Assembly (NCBI GenBank): GCA_017937095.1
Contig: JAGBEG010000010.1
Span: forward strand, 1 to 64,000
Direction of reading: 5' to 3'
From: Roseburia sp.
GTDB lineage: Bacteria; Bacillota; Clostridia; Lachnospirales; Lachnospiraceae
Length of the DNA: 64,000 bases
The position numbers and the translations under genes are program-made. Below the pieces are notes generated by a model that had not been told where the DNA came from, searched no databases, and saw only the letters and a list, made by a program, of their open reading frames with translations. Positions 33,750 to 42,612 of the stretch are shown one piece after another (within the stretch, counting starts at the first letter, position 1; each line of letters begins with the position of its first letter).

Positions 33750-33778
33750 AGCGGGGCCGTTGCGGTTCCGCTTTTTTT
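33750..33778 (+). terminator. Terminator after the tetR-like gene
   Basis: AGCGGGGCCG / CGGTTCCGCT with two central G-T pairs, 3-nt loop, then six T. Begins at the last base of the stop codon region. Confidence 0.82.
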
Positions 33779-33779
33779 C

Positions 33780-33844
33780 GCCCTGCCGGGCAGGATGCGC
33801 ACCTCGCGGAATGGAAGATAGCCGTAAACGGCGCCGCTCGGGCG
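33780..33844 (+). repeat. Dispersed repeat family A, core fragment
   Basis: These 65 bp match the central part of copies 1 and 2 nearly perfectly. The left arm is missing, and the right arm is replaced by another hairpin, AAAGAATCCG / CGGATTCTTT (33846-33872), in the place where the full copies have the AAAGTGTGC/GCACACTTT pairing. It sits directly after a terminator like the other copies. Confidence 0.8.
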
Positions 33845-34012
33845 TAAAGAATCCGTCAGCGCCGGATTCTTTGTACACAATCGCTGTTTATGTCGTTCCC
33901 ATCGGCAGCGCATACAAGTACACTGTTACATGGAAACAGAGTGAAATAGGACAGAAAAGAGGTTGCGACATATGAAAAATAAAAAATTCATCGCAACAAC
34001 AGGGAGAGAACA

Positions 34013-34855
34013 ATGGACAAGATTAGGATTCATGTATTCCATTGCGGGCGGGTATGCGTTTCTCCATATCTGCCTTTTGGCGGTAAACATTGCAGCCTGA
34101 TGAAAGCAGCAGGGCTGACAACAAGAAAAAAGGATCGGATATGGCTACCCGTTTCCGCTTATCTTGTGGAGCATCCAAAAGGAAAACTCCTGATTGACAC
34201 CGGCTGGAGCCGGGAAATCAGTCCTGGCGGAGTATATGATCGGATGGCGCAGATTCACCATATGTCGTTTCCGCTTTACGTTACAAATCAGGGAGAAATC
34301 GCAAAAGGCATGGCAGTCAACGAGCAGCTTCGGACATTGGGGATTCGCCCGGAAGATTTAGATTATGTACTGCTGACACATCTGGATTGCGACCATGCCA
34401 GCGGAGTAAAGCAGGTAAAAGGAGCAAAGCATATTCTCGTGTCGGAAGATGAAATCGCCTGCGCAGGGCGGCATCCCATCCGATACCGGGCTTCTATGTG
34501 GAAAGGCGTTCCCTTATCCGGTTTCTCCTTTGAAAACACAGGAATCGGTCCCTGTGGGAAATCCTTTGACCTGTTTGAAGATGGTTCGATCCAGTTGGTA
34601 AATATCCCCGGACATTCCGACGGGCTATACGCTGTTTTAATTACAGGAGACGGCGGGCGCTATGTCCTGCTGTATTCCGATGGAGGATATTCGTCTGGGT
34701 CATGGCGGCAGCTTATTTGTTCCGGAATCGCAACCGATAAAAAAAACCAGATAAAATCATTGGAATGGATTGCGAAAATGAGCAGAAATAAAAATTGTCT
34801 TGAATCTCTTGCGAACCATGACCCGGACGTGATTCCGCACACCATATTGTTATAA
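34013..34855 (+). CDS. Metallo-beta-lactamase-fold hydrolase, AHL-lactonase-like
   Basis: 280 aa. Zinc motif THLDCDHASG at 122-131, LLIDTGW earlier, GHSDGLYAVLI later, as in the N-acyl homoserine lactonase-like (AttM/AiiA) branch. The N-terminus (IHVFHCGRVCVSPYLPFGG) fits that branch. Gram-positive hosts do not make AHLs, so the true substrate is probably another lactone or ester. Ribosome site GGGAGAG. Upstream, GTTGCGA/TCGCAAC forms a dyad at about 33962-33997 and a 41-codon frame (from 33972) overlaps the start in another frame; I do not call it a gene. Confidence 0.83.
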   Translation: MDKIRIHVFHCGRVCVSPYLPFGGKHCSLMKAAGLTTRKKDRIWLPVSAYLVEHPKGKLLIDTGWSREISPGGVYDRMAQIHHMSFPLYVTNQGEIAKGMAVNEQLRTLGIRPEDLDYVLLTHLDCDHASGVKQVKGAKHILVSEDEIACAGRHPIRYRASMWKGVPLSGFSFENTGIGPCGKSFDLFEDGSIQLVNIPGHSDGLYAVLITGDGGRYVLLYSDGGYSSGSWRQLICSGIATDKKNQIKSLEWIAKMSRNKNCLESLANHDPDVIPHTILL

Positions 34856-34869
34856 GGAGGTAAACACAA

Positions 34870-35718
34870 ATGAAAACAGGAGTAGTTGACGTGGGCGGTG
34901 GTTTGCGTGGAATATACGGCGTTGGCATCATGGATTATTGTATGGATCAGGGGATTCATTTTGACTGCTGCATCGGTGTGTCAGCAGGGAGCGCGAACCT
35001 GATTACATATGTTGCCGGACAGCGGGGACGATGCAAAGAGTATTACTCAAATTACACATTCCGTAAAGAGTATATGGGATTTGGCAATCTGCTCCGAACA
35101 GGTTCTTACATTGGACTGGATTACATTTATGGCACGCTGAGTAATTCTGATGGGGAATATCCGTTGGATTATCCGGCGCTCATGGCAAATCCTGCAGAGT
35201 TATATGTTGTTGCAGAAAATGCGATTACGGGGGACGTCAAATATTTTTCAAAGGCAGACGTCCGTCAGGACGATTATAGGATTCTAATGGCTTCCTGCTG
35301 TATTCCGGGCGTTGATAAGCCATATGTCATTGACAAAACGCCTTATTTTGACGGGGCTTTGGCAGACCCGGTTCCGATACAGAAAGCCTTTGAACTTGGC
35401 TGTGACAGGGTCGTGCTCATCCTGAGCCGACCGGTATCTGTCTCAAGAAAACCGGGAAAAGACCTGACTCTGGCAAAGCTGATCCGCAGGCGATACCCTG
35501 TATCCGCGGAGAAGATTGCCAGACGCGCAGAGGTTTATAACGCTTCTGTGGAAGTGGCAAAGGAATATGAGCAGATGGGGAAAGTGTGTATCGTTGCGCC
35601 GGAAGATACAGACGGCGTATCGACACTTTCCAGAAAGAAAGAGAATTTGGAAAAATTATATCAAAGAGGGTATCGGGATGGCGCTGCGATCAGCAGATGG
35701 CTGGAACACACTACCTGA
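34870..35718 (+). CDS. Patatin-like phospholipase
   Basis: 282 aa. Oxyanion motif GGGLRGIYGVGI (9-20), nucleophile elbow GVSAGSAN with S38, and catalytic dyad aspartate D161 in YFDGALADP. Cytoplasmic lipid acyl hydrolase of the YjjU/RssA type. It follows the lactonase-like gene by 14 nt and precedes the FMN-binding lipoprotein gene by 20 nt, so the three are one transcription unit with the MATE gene. Confidence 0.88.
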   Translation: MKTGVVDVGGGLRGIYGVGIMDYCMDQGIHFDCCIGVSAGSANLITYVAGQRGRCKEYYSNYTFRKEYMGFGNLLRTGSYIGLDYIYGTLSNSDGEYPLDYPALMANPAELYVVAENAITGDVKYFSKADVRQDDYRILMASCCIPGVDKPYVIDKTPYFDGALADPVPIQKAFELGCDRVVLILSRPVSVSRKPGKDLTLAKLIRRRYPVSAEKIARRAEVYNASVEVAKEYEQMGKVCIVAPEDTDGVSTLSRKKENLEKLYQRGYRDGAAISRWLEHTT

Positions 35719-35738
35719 ATTGGTTTGGAGGATTGAAT

Positions 35739-36125
35739 ATGAAAAGACAGACAATTGTAATTATCAGTCTGCTGGCAGCCAGCCTGACGGTCTTATCCGG
35801 GTGCGGCGCTTCTGATGCGGACATGAAAACGGCTTATGAAATCGGGGAATCCGGGACATGGACAGATGGCACTTATACAGAAACAGCGAAAGGGAAAAAC
35901 GGAAGTTTTGATGTCACGGTTCTCATTGAGGACGGAACGATTTCCGGTGTAACAGTCGGAGATAACAAGGAAACGCCCGACAGAGGAGGCGTTGCGATCA
36001 GTCAGCTTCCCGGTCAGATTGTGGAAGCACAGTCTTATGAGGTAGACGCTGTCTCCGGCGCTACCGTAACTTCAGATGGAATTAAGGATGCCGTAGCAAG
36101 ATGCCTTGAAAAAGCATCGAAATAG
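35739..36125 (+). CDS. FMN-binding domain lipoprotein
   Basis: 128 aa from ATG 35739 (GGAGG ribosome site); a longer frame overlaps the patatin gene. Lipoprotein signal with lipobox LSGC at about residues 19-22, then a single FMN_bind domain with DAVSGATVTS, the site where a flavin transferase attaches FMN to the threonine (T109). Such proteins carry electrons on the outer membrane face in flavin-based extracellular electron transfer or reductase systems. No ApbE flavin transferase gene is in the window. Confidence 0.88.
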   Translation: MKRQTIVIISLLAASLTVLSGCGASDADMKTAYEIGESGTWTDGTYTETAKGKNGSFDVTVLIEDGTISGVTVGDNKETPDRGGVAISQLPGQIVEAQSYEVDAVSGATVTSDGIKDAVARCLEKASK

Positions 36126-36160
36126 AGGGTATAATGCTCTGAAAGAAAAGGAGATGAAAA

Positions 36161-37531
36161 ATGGGAATGACAAGCCATTCAAAAACAGCCTTATTTGAAG
36201 AAAAACCTGTGCCCGAGGCGGTTATGAAACTTGCGGTTCCGACCATGATCAGCTCGCTGGTCATGGTAATTTATAACCTTTCGGACACCTATTTTGTGGG
36301 AATGTTAAATGACCCGATCCAAAATGCAGCAGTCACACTGGCTGCCCCCATGTTATTAGCTTTTAATGCCATTAACAATCTGTTCGGAGTGGGCAGCTCC
36401 AGCATGATGAGCCGCGCATTGGGGAGAAAAGACTATGATACCGTATACCGCAGTTCCGCCTTTGGCTTTTACCTGGCTTTGTTCTGCGGCATCCTGTTTT
36501 CCGTGATCTATACGGTCTTTCACGGTTCTTTTTTGAACCTGCTCGGTACATCTTCCGATACCGCTGCGGCAACAGCCGGGTACCTGAAATGGACAGTAAC
36601 CTGCGGGGCTGCTCCGGCAATCTTAAATGTCGTAATGGCTTATCTTGTGCGTTCCGAGGGTGCAACGCTTCACGCAAGCATTGGCACCATGAGCGGATGT
36701 CTGCTCAACATCCTGTTAGACCCTGTTTTCATTCTTCCGTGGGGACTTGACATGGGAGCAACCGGAGCAGGACTTGCCACATTTCTTTCCAACTGTGCCG
36801 CCTGTATCTACTTTTTTATTTTACTGTTTGTAAAGCGAAAAAGTACCTATGTCTGTATTCGCCCGTCTATGTTTGGCTTTCGGAAAGATATTGTGGCTGG
36901 CGTATGCGGCGTGGGCATCCCGGCGGCTATCCAGAACATTCTGAATGTCACAGGAATGACGATTCTGAACAATTTTACTTCGTCCTACGGTTCGGAAGCG
37001 GTGGCGGCAATGGGGATCGCGCAAAAGATCAATATGGTTCCCCTCTATATTGCGCAAGGATTTTCACAGGGGATCATGCCTTTGATCAGCTACAACTACG
37101 CGAGTAAAAATAGTAAGCGAATGAAGCAGGCGACGGTTTTTTCCATGAAAGTATCAGTTTCTTTTATGACGGTTTCCTTATTGGCTTTCCATTTTGGCGC
37201 GGGTTTTCTTGTGTCGCTCTTTATGAAGAATGAGGCGATTATTGCGTATGGAAGCCAGTTCCTCAAAGGACTTTCCCTGGCGCTGCCATTTCTCGCACTG
37301 GATTTCCTTGCGGTCGGAGTATTTACAGCCTGCGGTATGGGACAGAAAACGCTTGTGTTTGCCGTTCTTCGTAAAATCGTATTGGAAATACCGGCTTTAT
37401 TCGTTTTGGATAAGCTGTTCCCGCTTTACGGTTTGGCATATGCCCAATTTACAGCCGAATTGATACTGTCAGCAATCGGTTTGATTGTTCTGATTCGGCT
37501 TTTTAAGAATTTTAATGCCGGTTTAGCGTAA
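36161..37531 (+). CDS. MATE family efflux transporter
   Basis: 456 aa with twelve membrane segments in two related halves. The start of each half is typical (KLAVPTMISSLVMVIYNLSDTYFVGML; then VGIPAAIQNILNVTGMTILNNFTSSYGSEAVAAMGIA, followed by GIMPLISYNYASKN). Na+ or H+ driven drug/metabolite exporter, substrate unknown. Last gene of the accessory block; I see no convincing terminator after it, and the next promoter begins 35 bp downstream. Confidence 0.9.
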   Translation: MGMTSHSKTALFEEKPVPEAVMKLAVPTMISSLVMVIYNLSDTYFVGMLNDPIQNAAVTLAAPMLLAFNAINNLFGVGSSSMMSRALGRKDYDTVYRSSAFGFYLALFCGILFSVIYTVFHGSFLNLLGTSSDTAAATAGYLKWTVTCGAAPAILNVVMAYLVRSEGATLHASIGTMSGCLLNILLDPVFILPWGLDMGATGAGLATFLSNCAACIYFFILLFVKRKSTYVCIRPSMFGFRKDIVAGVCGVGIPAAIQNILNVTGMTILNNFTSSYGSEAVAAMGIAQKINMVPLYIAQGFSQGIMPLISYNYASKNSKRMKQATVFSMKVSVSFMTVSLLAFHFGAGFLVSLFMKNEAIIAYGSQFLKGLSLALPFLALDFLAVGVFTACGMGQKTLVFAVLRKIVLEIPALFVLDKLFPLYGLAYAQFTAELILSAIGLIVLIRLFKNFNAGLA

Positions 37532-37565
37532 AGAACAGGCAGCATTTTGCAAAATCCTTTTTCTG

Positions 37566-37594
37566 TTGTTAAATTACCATCTTAATGATATAAT
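37566..37594 (+). promoter_or_regulatory. Promoter of the argS leader
   Basis: -35 TTGTTA (37566-37571), 17-bp spacer, perfect -10 TATAAT (37589-37594). The predicted start of transcription falls at the first bases of the family B leader. Confidence 0.7.
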
Positions 37595-37604
37595 TGTGCA
37601 CGTA

Positions 37605-37753
37605 AGCAATGAGCAGTGCCAAGACGTGAAGAAACAAATATCCGTGCTTGCACGAGGATATTTGTTTTTTTGCGGATTGATAGGGCGAACCGCCCAAGCG
37701 TCAGCAAAGTCGCCGCCCGAGCGGGCTCTGCTCGCGAGTTCGCACTGCGGGGT
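37605..37753 (+). ncRNA. Conserved leader RNA (family B), copy upstream of argS
   Basis: First 85 nt (37605-37689) are identical to the leader at 42742-42658 (minus) except for two bases. Elements: GCAGTGC (37613-37619) complementary to GCACTGC (37742-37748); a long hairpin AAACAAATATC...GATATTTGTTT (37632-37667) followed by T7, terminator-like; GGGCG-AAC-CGCCC; and GAGC...GCTC before the conserved TCGCGAGTTCGCACTGCGG. It ends 76 nt before argS. No T-box features. See findings. Confidence 0.65.
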
Positions 37754-37828
37754 AAATAATTTAGCGGAGCGATAGCGCGAACCGCCCCAAGTAAACATTG
37801 CTATGAAAAAAGAAAAGGAATATTTGGC

Positions 37829-39616
37829 ATGAAGAAAATATTAGATTTGATTACAGATGAAGTCACAGAGGCGTTTGCCTCCTGCGGCTACGACTCCAAA
37901 TACGGAAAGGTCACGCTGTCCAACCGACCGGATCTCTGCGAGTATCAGTGCAACGGTGCGATGGCAGCGGCGAAGGAATATAAGAAAGCGCCTTTTATGA
38001 TTGCAGACGAGGTGGCTGCAAAGCTTTGCGGGAATGAGATGTTTTCCATGGTAGAATCCGTAAAGCCCGGCTTCTTAAATTTCAAACTGAGTGAGACATA
38101 TCTGGCGGAATATGTAGAAGAGATGCAGAAGGATGAAGGGCGCTTCGGCTGTGAGGAGACGAAAGCGCCTAAGACGATCATGATCGATTACGGCGGGCCG
38201 AATGTGGCGAAGCCGCTTCATGTCGGACATCTGCGCTCCGCCATCATCGGAGAGAGCATCAAGCGCATCGGCCGTTTCATGGGACATAAGGTAATCGGTG
38301 ACGTACATTTAGGCGACTGGGGCTTACAGATGGGACTTATCATCACAGAGCTTAAGGAGAGAAAACCAGAGCTTGTGTACTTCGATGAAAAATATGAGGG
38401 AGAATATCCGGCGGAAGCGCCGTTTACCATTTCCGAGCTTGAGGAGATTTATCCGACGGCGAGCGGGAAATCAAAGGAGGACGCTGCATATAAGGAAGCT
38501 GCAATGCAGGCGACCTTCGAGCTGCAGCATGGCAGAAGAGGATATCAGGCGCTTTTGTCCCACATTTTAAATGTGTCCGTGACAGACTTAAAGCGCAACT
38601 ATGAGAATCTGGACGTTTCCTTTGATCTGTGGAAGGGAGAATCCGACGCGCAGCCGTATATTCCCGACATGGTGCAGAAGATGAAGGACGACGGCTTTGC
38701 GTACATCAGCGACGGCGCGCTCGTCGTGGACGTAAAAGAGGACACAGACACCAAGGAAATCCCGCCGTGCATGATTCTGAAATCGGACGGAGCTTCGCTT
38801 TATAATACGACCGATCTGGCGACGATTGTCTGGCGCATGAAGGATTACAATCCGGATAAATTGATCTATGTCGTGGACAAGCGGCAGGAGCTTTATTTCA
38901 CACAGGTATTCCGCTGCGCGAGAAAGACAGGACTGGTAAAGCCGGAGACAGAACTTCAGTTTCAGGGCTTTGGCACGATGAACGGCAAGGATGGCAAGCC
39001 GTTTAAGACGCGTGAGGGCGGTGTGATGCGTTTGCAGTATCTGCTCGAGAGCGTCAATGAGGAGATGCTTAAGAAGATTACGGAGAACCAGAAGTCCAAG
39101 GAAAATCTGGATATCAGCGAGGACGAGGCAAACGAGACGGCGAAGACGATCGCGCTTGCGGCAATCAAGTACGGAGATCTCTCCAATCAGGCGAGCAAGG
39201 ACTATATTTTTGATATTGACCGCTTTACATCGTTTGAAGGAAATACAGGTCCTTATATTCTCTATACGATCGTGCGTATCAAGTCCATTTTGAATAAGTA
39301 TCACGGTACGGGAAAAGATGAGGGCGGCGCGAAGATCGAGGCGGCGCATTCCCAGAGCGAGAAAAATCTGATGCTCGTGCTTGCAGGCTTTAATTCGATG
39401 ATGGAGAACGCTTATGAGGAGACAGCGCCGCATAAGATCTGCTCTTATATCTATGAGCTTGCCAATGCGTTCAACAGTTTCTACCACGAGACAAAGATCA
39501 TGTCAGAGGAGAACGAGACGGTACAGAAGTCATACATCAGACTTCTGACACTGACAAAATCTGTGCTTGAGACCTGTATTCATCTGCTTGGATTTGAAGC
39601 GCCGGAACGGATGTAG
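37829..39616 (+). CDS. argS: Arginyl-tRNA synthetase
   Basis: 595 aa class I synthetase charging tRNA-Arg. N-terminal Add-1-like domain, HIGH-type motif in PNVAKPLHVGHLRS (about 126-139), IGDVHLGDWGLQMGLII, then DGASLYNTTDLA and YVVDKRQELYF, MNGKDGKPFKTREGG in place of a KMSKS loop (common in ArgRS), and a C-terminal anticodon-binding helical domain. The ribosome site is weak (AAGGAA). Preceded by the family B leader; 81 nt separates it from the DUF4261 gene, which probably shares its transcript. Confidence 0.96.
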   Translation: MKKILDLITDEVTEAFASCGYDSKYGKVTLSNRPDLCEYQCNGAMAAAKEYKKAPFMIADEVAAKLCGNEMFSMVESVKPGFLNFKLSETYLAEYVEEMQKDEGRFGCEETKAPKTIMIDYGGPNVAKPLHVGHLRSAIIGESIKRIGRFMGHKVIGDVHLGDWGLQMGLIITELKERKPELVYFDEKYEGEYPAEAPFTISELEEIYPTASGKSKEDAAYKEAAMQATFELQHGRRGYQALLSHILNVSVTDLKRNYENLDVSFDLWKGESDAQPYIPDMVQKMKDDGFAYISDGALVVDVKEDTDTKEIPPCMILKSDGASLYNTTDLATIVWRMKDYNPDKLIYVVDKRQELYFTQVFRCARKTGLVKPETELQFQGFGTMNGKDGKPFKTREGGVMRLQYLLESVNEEMLKKITENQKSKENLDISEDEANETAKTIALAAIKYGDLSNQASKDYIFDIDRFTSFEGNTGPYILYTIVRIKSILNKYHGTGKDEGGAKIEAAHSQSEKNLMLVLAGFNSMMENAYEETAPHKICSYIYELANAFNSFYHETKIMSEENETVQKSYIRLLTLTKSVLETCIHLLGFEAPERM

Positions 39617-39697
39617 GGCGTAAGCCGCTTTGTATCAAATGCGATAAAGAAAAATGTGTTTTCTGCGGAAAGTGCAAAAAGGATGTTGGAGTAAAAC

Positions 39698-40864
39698 ATG
39701 AGTAAAAGTTTGGAACAAAAGTCTGCACAGGCGGCAATTGAGGATATGGTGCACTGGCTTTCGGATGAGCATGAGCTTGGAAAAGCACCCGCAAAAATAG
39801 AGGTCGCAGGAGAATTTGATTACGACGACTGTCATTACTATATCCTGAAGTACAAAGAGAAAGTGCTGGGGAAATGGATGGTCGGCGTGTGCGGCGTGGA
39901 CGAGGACGGAACACCCTGCGGTTATACCTTCAGCGAATTTGAGAAATACGAGGCGGCGACGGCACAGGAAAAATGTGTCGCGATGATTGAATATTTAAAA
40001 TCCTACTGGAAGAACCGTGCGCGGGCGGAAATGGAGCGGCGCGGTGTGACAGAGGAAGAATTTGCGCAGATGAGCGACGAGGAGTGGGCGAAAAAGGGCG
40101 ACGAAGCGAATGCGCGCGAGCAGGAGAGCGGTGTCGGCAAACGACAGGGCTTTGTATTGCTTTCGGACGCTTCCTTTGATCTGGAACGCCTCGTGGAAGA
40201 TTTAAAGGCGGACTGGAAGCTGCTGCCGGAAGACGGCGTCGAGAGGAAGGACGGCAATCTTGTGTTCGATGCCGGAAACAATCTGGTCGCGGTGGCGCTT
40301 ATGGAAATGCCCGTGCCGGATGGTGAGGCGGAATATTTTGCTGCGGCGAATTATCTGTGGAAGGAAGCTGTCGAGACGACAAAGCGTCATAAGGCGCATC
40401 TGGTCGTATTTACCGTGAATCGTGACAACGATGCGGTTGCGGCGGGCTTGTGCTTTTCCAAAGTGGTTTCCTCCTGTCTGAATCAGAAGAACGCGCTCGG
40501 CGTATATACATCGGGGACGGTATTTCAGCCTGAATTTTATCAGAAGGCATGCGCGGGGATGAGGGAAGGGGAACTTCCGGTCGGCGCATGGATCTATGTC
40601 GGACTGATCGGTGATGAAAACGGCTGCTGTGCCTATACCTATGGGCTTTCGCAGTTCGGAAAGCTTGAAGTTGAAATCATAGACACGAAACGCACGCCGG
40701 AGGAAGCCCTTAGCTTCCTTTACATGGTATCGGATTATATCATTAAGAACAATATGAGTTTCCACGACGGGGAGACGTTGAGCTTTACATCGGAAATGCA
40801 GTTTACGATTACGAAGTCGGCGGCGGTACATCTGGACGGGGAGACATTTAAAATCGCATACTAA
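39698..40864 (+). CDS. DUF4261 domain protein
   Basis: 388 aa, soluble, acidic. The N-terminal third (DYDDCHYYILKYKEKVLGKWMVGVCG) looks like a small alpha/beta domain; the C-terminal half (from about residue 150: FVLLSDASFDLERLVEDLKADW..., NLVAVALMEMPVPDGEAEYFAAANYLW, HKAHLVVFT) matches DUF4261, a family without known function. Preceded by GTTGGAG ribosome site. The spacer before it holds cysteine codons in another frame but no gene I can support. Confidence 0.7.
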   Translation: MSKSLEQKSAQAAIEDMVHWLSDEHELGKAPAKIEVAGEFDYDDCHYYILKYKEKVLGKWMVGVCGVDEDGTPCGYTFSEFEKYEAATAQEKCVAMIEYLKSYWKNRARAEMERRGVTEEEFAQMSDEEWAKKGDEANAREQESGVGKRQGFVLLSDASFDLERLVEDLKADWKLLPEDGVERKDGNLVFDAGNNLVAVALMEMPVPDGEAEYFAAANYLWKEAVETTKRHKAHLVVFTVNRDNDAVAAGLCFSKVVSSCLNQKNALGVYTSGTVFQPEFYQKACAGMREGELPVGAWIYVGLIGDENGCCAYTYGLSQFGKLEVEIIDTKRTPEEALSFLYMVSDYIIKNNMSFHDGETLSFTSEMQFTITKSAAVHLDGETFKIAY

Positions 40865-40893
40865 GGTACTGGCGAAAACAGTACAACATAAAT

Positions 40894-40933
40894 ATGCCGC
40901 ATTCCAGAGTAACAATGGAATGCGGCATTATTT
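40894..40933 (+). terminator. Terminator after the DUF4261 gene
   Basis: ATGCCGCATTCCA (40894-40906) pairs perfectly with TGGAATGCGGCAT (40916-40928); the T tract is weak (TATTTG). Confidence 0.75.
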
Positions 40934-41025
40934 GTTGGAATAAAATCCGGCGTTCATACGACAACGCCCTGTTTTTATGCAATAAGAAATATCAGTCAGA
41001 AATGTAATTACAAAATAGCAGCTAT

Positions 41026-42567
41026 TTACGCGGTATATTTTGCAATTAATTCCTCAAGCGCATCCGGGTGCGCAGCGACCCACGTCTCATAGGTCATGTT
41101 TTCTGCGGAAATCATTTTTCCGAGCTCGACGAGGAATAACGGGATTTCCTCCACCGTGATCGCTTTTCCGGTATCGGCAATGCGTTCCTTGCCCTGCAGG
41201 GCGCATCCGCCGACGAAAATCGCAAACGCAGGCTTCGGACCGTCCGGCGTCTGCTTTACCGCGCCGCGGAAACCGATGTCGCCTGTCTGGTGTGCGGCAC
41301 AGGAGGAAGGACAGCCGGAAATATGAATCTTCGGGAGGACGCCGTTGGCAAAATTCTCCTTTTGCACAGCATCGACGCAGGAGCGAAGAAGCGCCTGGGA
41401 ATTGCCGACACCGACCTGACAAATGGAATTGCCGATACAGGCGACAGATGTCTCGAAAATTGTATTTGCACCGTCAGCGGTGTGGGCGAGGACTTCCTTT
41501 GCCTCGTCTCCGTTGCAGTTGATGACATAAAGCCCCTCCTCCGGGGTGAGACGGATCTCGACGTCTTCCATATCCGAAATCAGTTCATAGAGCTCTTTCG
41601 CCTTGGCAGGGGAGAGAACGCCGCCGATCGGCTGATAGAAAACGGAATAAAGCCCGTCCTGCTTCTGGGCCGTTACACGGCGGTCTGTTATCGCAGAACC
41701 GTTTCCTTTTTTCTGAATCCCGGGGATTACCGGGTCGATGTCAAGCTTCTCTGTCTTTTGCACTTCATCAAGCTTCTCGTTGTAGGCGGCAATAAAGCCC
41801 TCGGTTCCGAGCGTTTCCTGCATGAAGCGTGTCCTTGCGCGTCCGCGGTTCTCGTAATTGCCGTAGGTGGTAAAGGTGTCTACCATTGCCTTGATATAGT
41901 AGAGAATCTTCGTCGGATCAACTGCGGTTGCGACGCATGCGCCAAGGCTTGGCTTGTTTCCGAGCCCTCCGGCAGCGTATACGTCGAAGGTTCCATCCGG
42001 TCTTGACACAAAGCCAAGGTCACGGAAGGTCGCATGCGGCTCGTTGGCAGGAGAATTGGAGAAGCAGACCTTTAGCTTGCGCGGGAACTTTACGGCTTTG
42101 ATAAAGCCCATGAGGTATTCGCCGGCTTCCTTTGCGTAGGGGAGCACGTCGAAATTCTCATCCGCCTGTACGCCGGAGAGCGGGGACGCCATGACATTGC
42201 GCGGAAAATCTCCGCCGCCTCCGCGGGAAATCATTCCTGCTTTCCATGCCTCGCCGATTATCTCACAGAGGTCTTCGGCTTCTAAGTTGTGAAGCTGGAT
42301 CGACTGGCAGGTCGTAAGCTTGATCAGATCAATATGATACTGCTCACATACGTCTACGACAAATTTGAGACGCTCCTTTGTGAGCTGTCCGCCAGCCATG
42401 CGCAGGCGCAGCATATGCTTTTCGCCGCCGCGCTGTGCGTAGCTTCCGAATCCGCCGGAAAAGCCTTTGTACTCCGGTACGGTCATCTCTTTATTGTGAA
42501 ATTTCATTGTTTTTTCTTTAAATTCTTCCAGATCGGGAAGAAATTCCGTCAAATAGTCTCTGGACAT
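41026..42567 (-). CDS. Siroheme-dependent nitrite/sulfite reductase
   Basis: 513 aa. Two ferredoxin-like half domains (about 45-110 and 310-375) alternate with two siroheme/4Fe-4S domains; the cluster cysteines are in CIGNSIC (C-x5-C) and ISGCPSSC (C-x3-C), which together hold the 4Fe-4S/siroheme centre. Single-subunit form as in ferredoxin-dependent assimilatory enzymes; sulfite versus nitrite cannot be decided. Siroheme derives from precorrin-2, shared with the B12 pathway to the right. Start supported by AAGGAGG. Transcribed leftward from the family B leader. Confidence 0.88.
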   Translation of the reverse strand: MSRDYLTEFLPDLEEFKEKTMKFHNKEMTVPEYKGFSGGFGSYAQRGGEKHMLRLRMAGGQLTKERLKFVVDVCEQYHIDLIKLTTCQSIQLHNLEAEDLCEIIGEAWKAGMISRGGGGDFPRNVMASPLSGVQADENFDVLPYAKEAGEYLMGFIKAVKFPRKLKVCFSNSPANEPHATFRDLGFVSRPDGTFDVYAAGGLGNKPSLGACVATAVDPTKILYYIKAMVDTFTTYGNYENRGRARTRFMQETLGTEGFIAAYNEKLDEVQKTEKLDIDPVIPGIQKKGNGSAITDRRVTAQKQDGLYSVFYQPIGGVLSPAKAKELYELISDMEDVEIRLTPEEGLYVINCNGDEAKEVLAHTADGANTIFETSVACIGNSICQVGVGNSQALLRSCVDAVQKENFANGVLPKIHISGCPSSCAAHQTGDIGFRGAVKQTPDGPKPAFAIFVGGCALQGKERIADTGKAITVEEIPLFLVELGKMISAENMTYETWVAAHPDALEELIAKYTA

Positions 42568-42612
42568 ATGATCCTCCTTTTATTTTGCCCTGGCAGTTTG
42601 CAAAGAAACGTA

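Noticed and set aside
33733-33975. Plus-strand frame of 80 aa after the tetR-like gene
   Set aside because: It translates the terminator, family A repeat core and hairpin sequence; no ribosome site.
33972-34097. 41-codon frame overlapping the start of the lactonase-like gene
   Set aside because: It has a plausible GAGG site but overlaps a conserved gene in another frame and shows no family features.
34013-34855. Quorum-quenching AHL lactonase in the strict sense
   Set aside because: Only the general metallo-beta-lactamase motif and N-terminal style are visible; a Gram-positive anaerobe gives no reason to assume AHL as substrate.
37605-37828. T-box leader for argS
   Set aside because: No AGGGTGG-type core or specifier loop; the same element precedes a non-synthetase gene, so it is described as leader family B instead.
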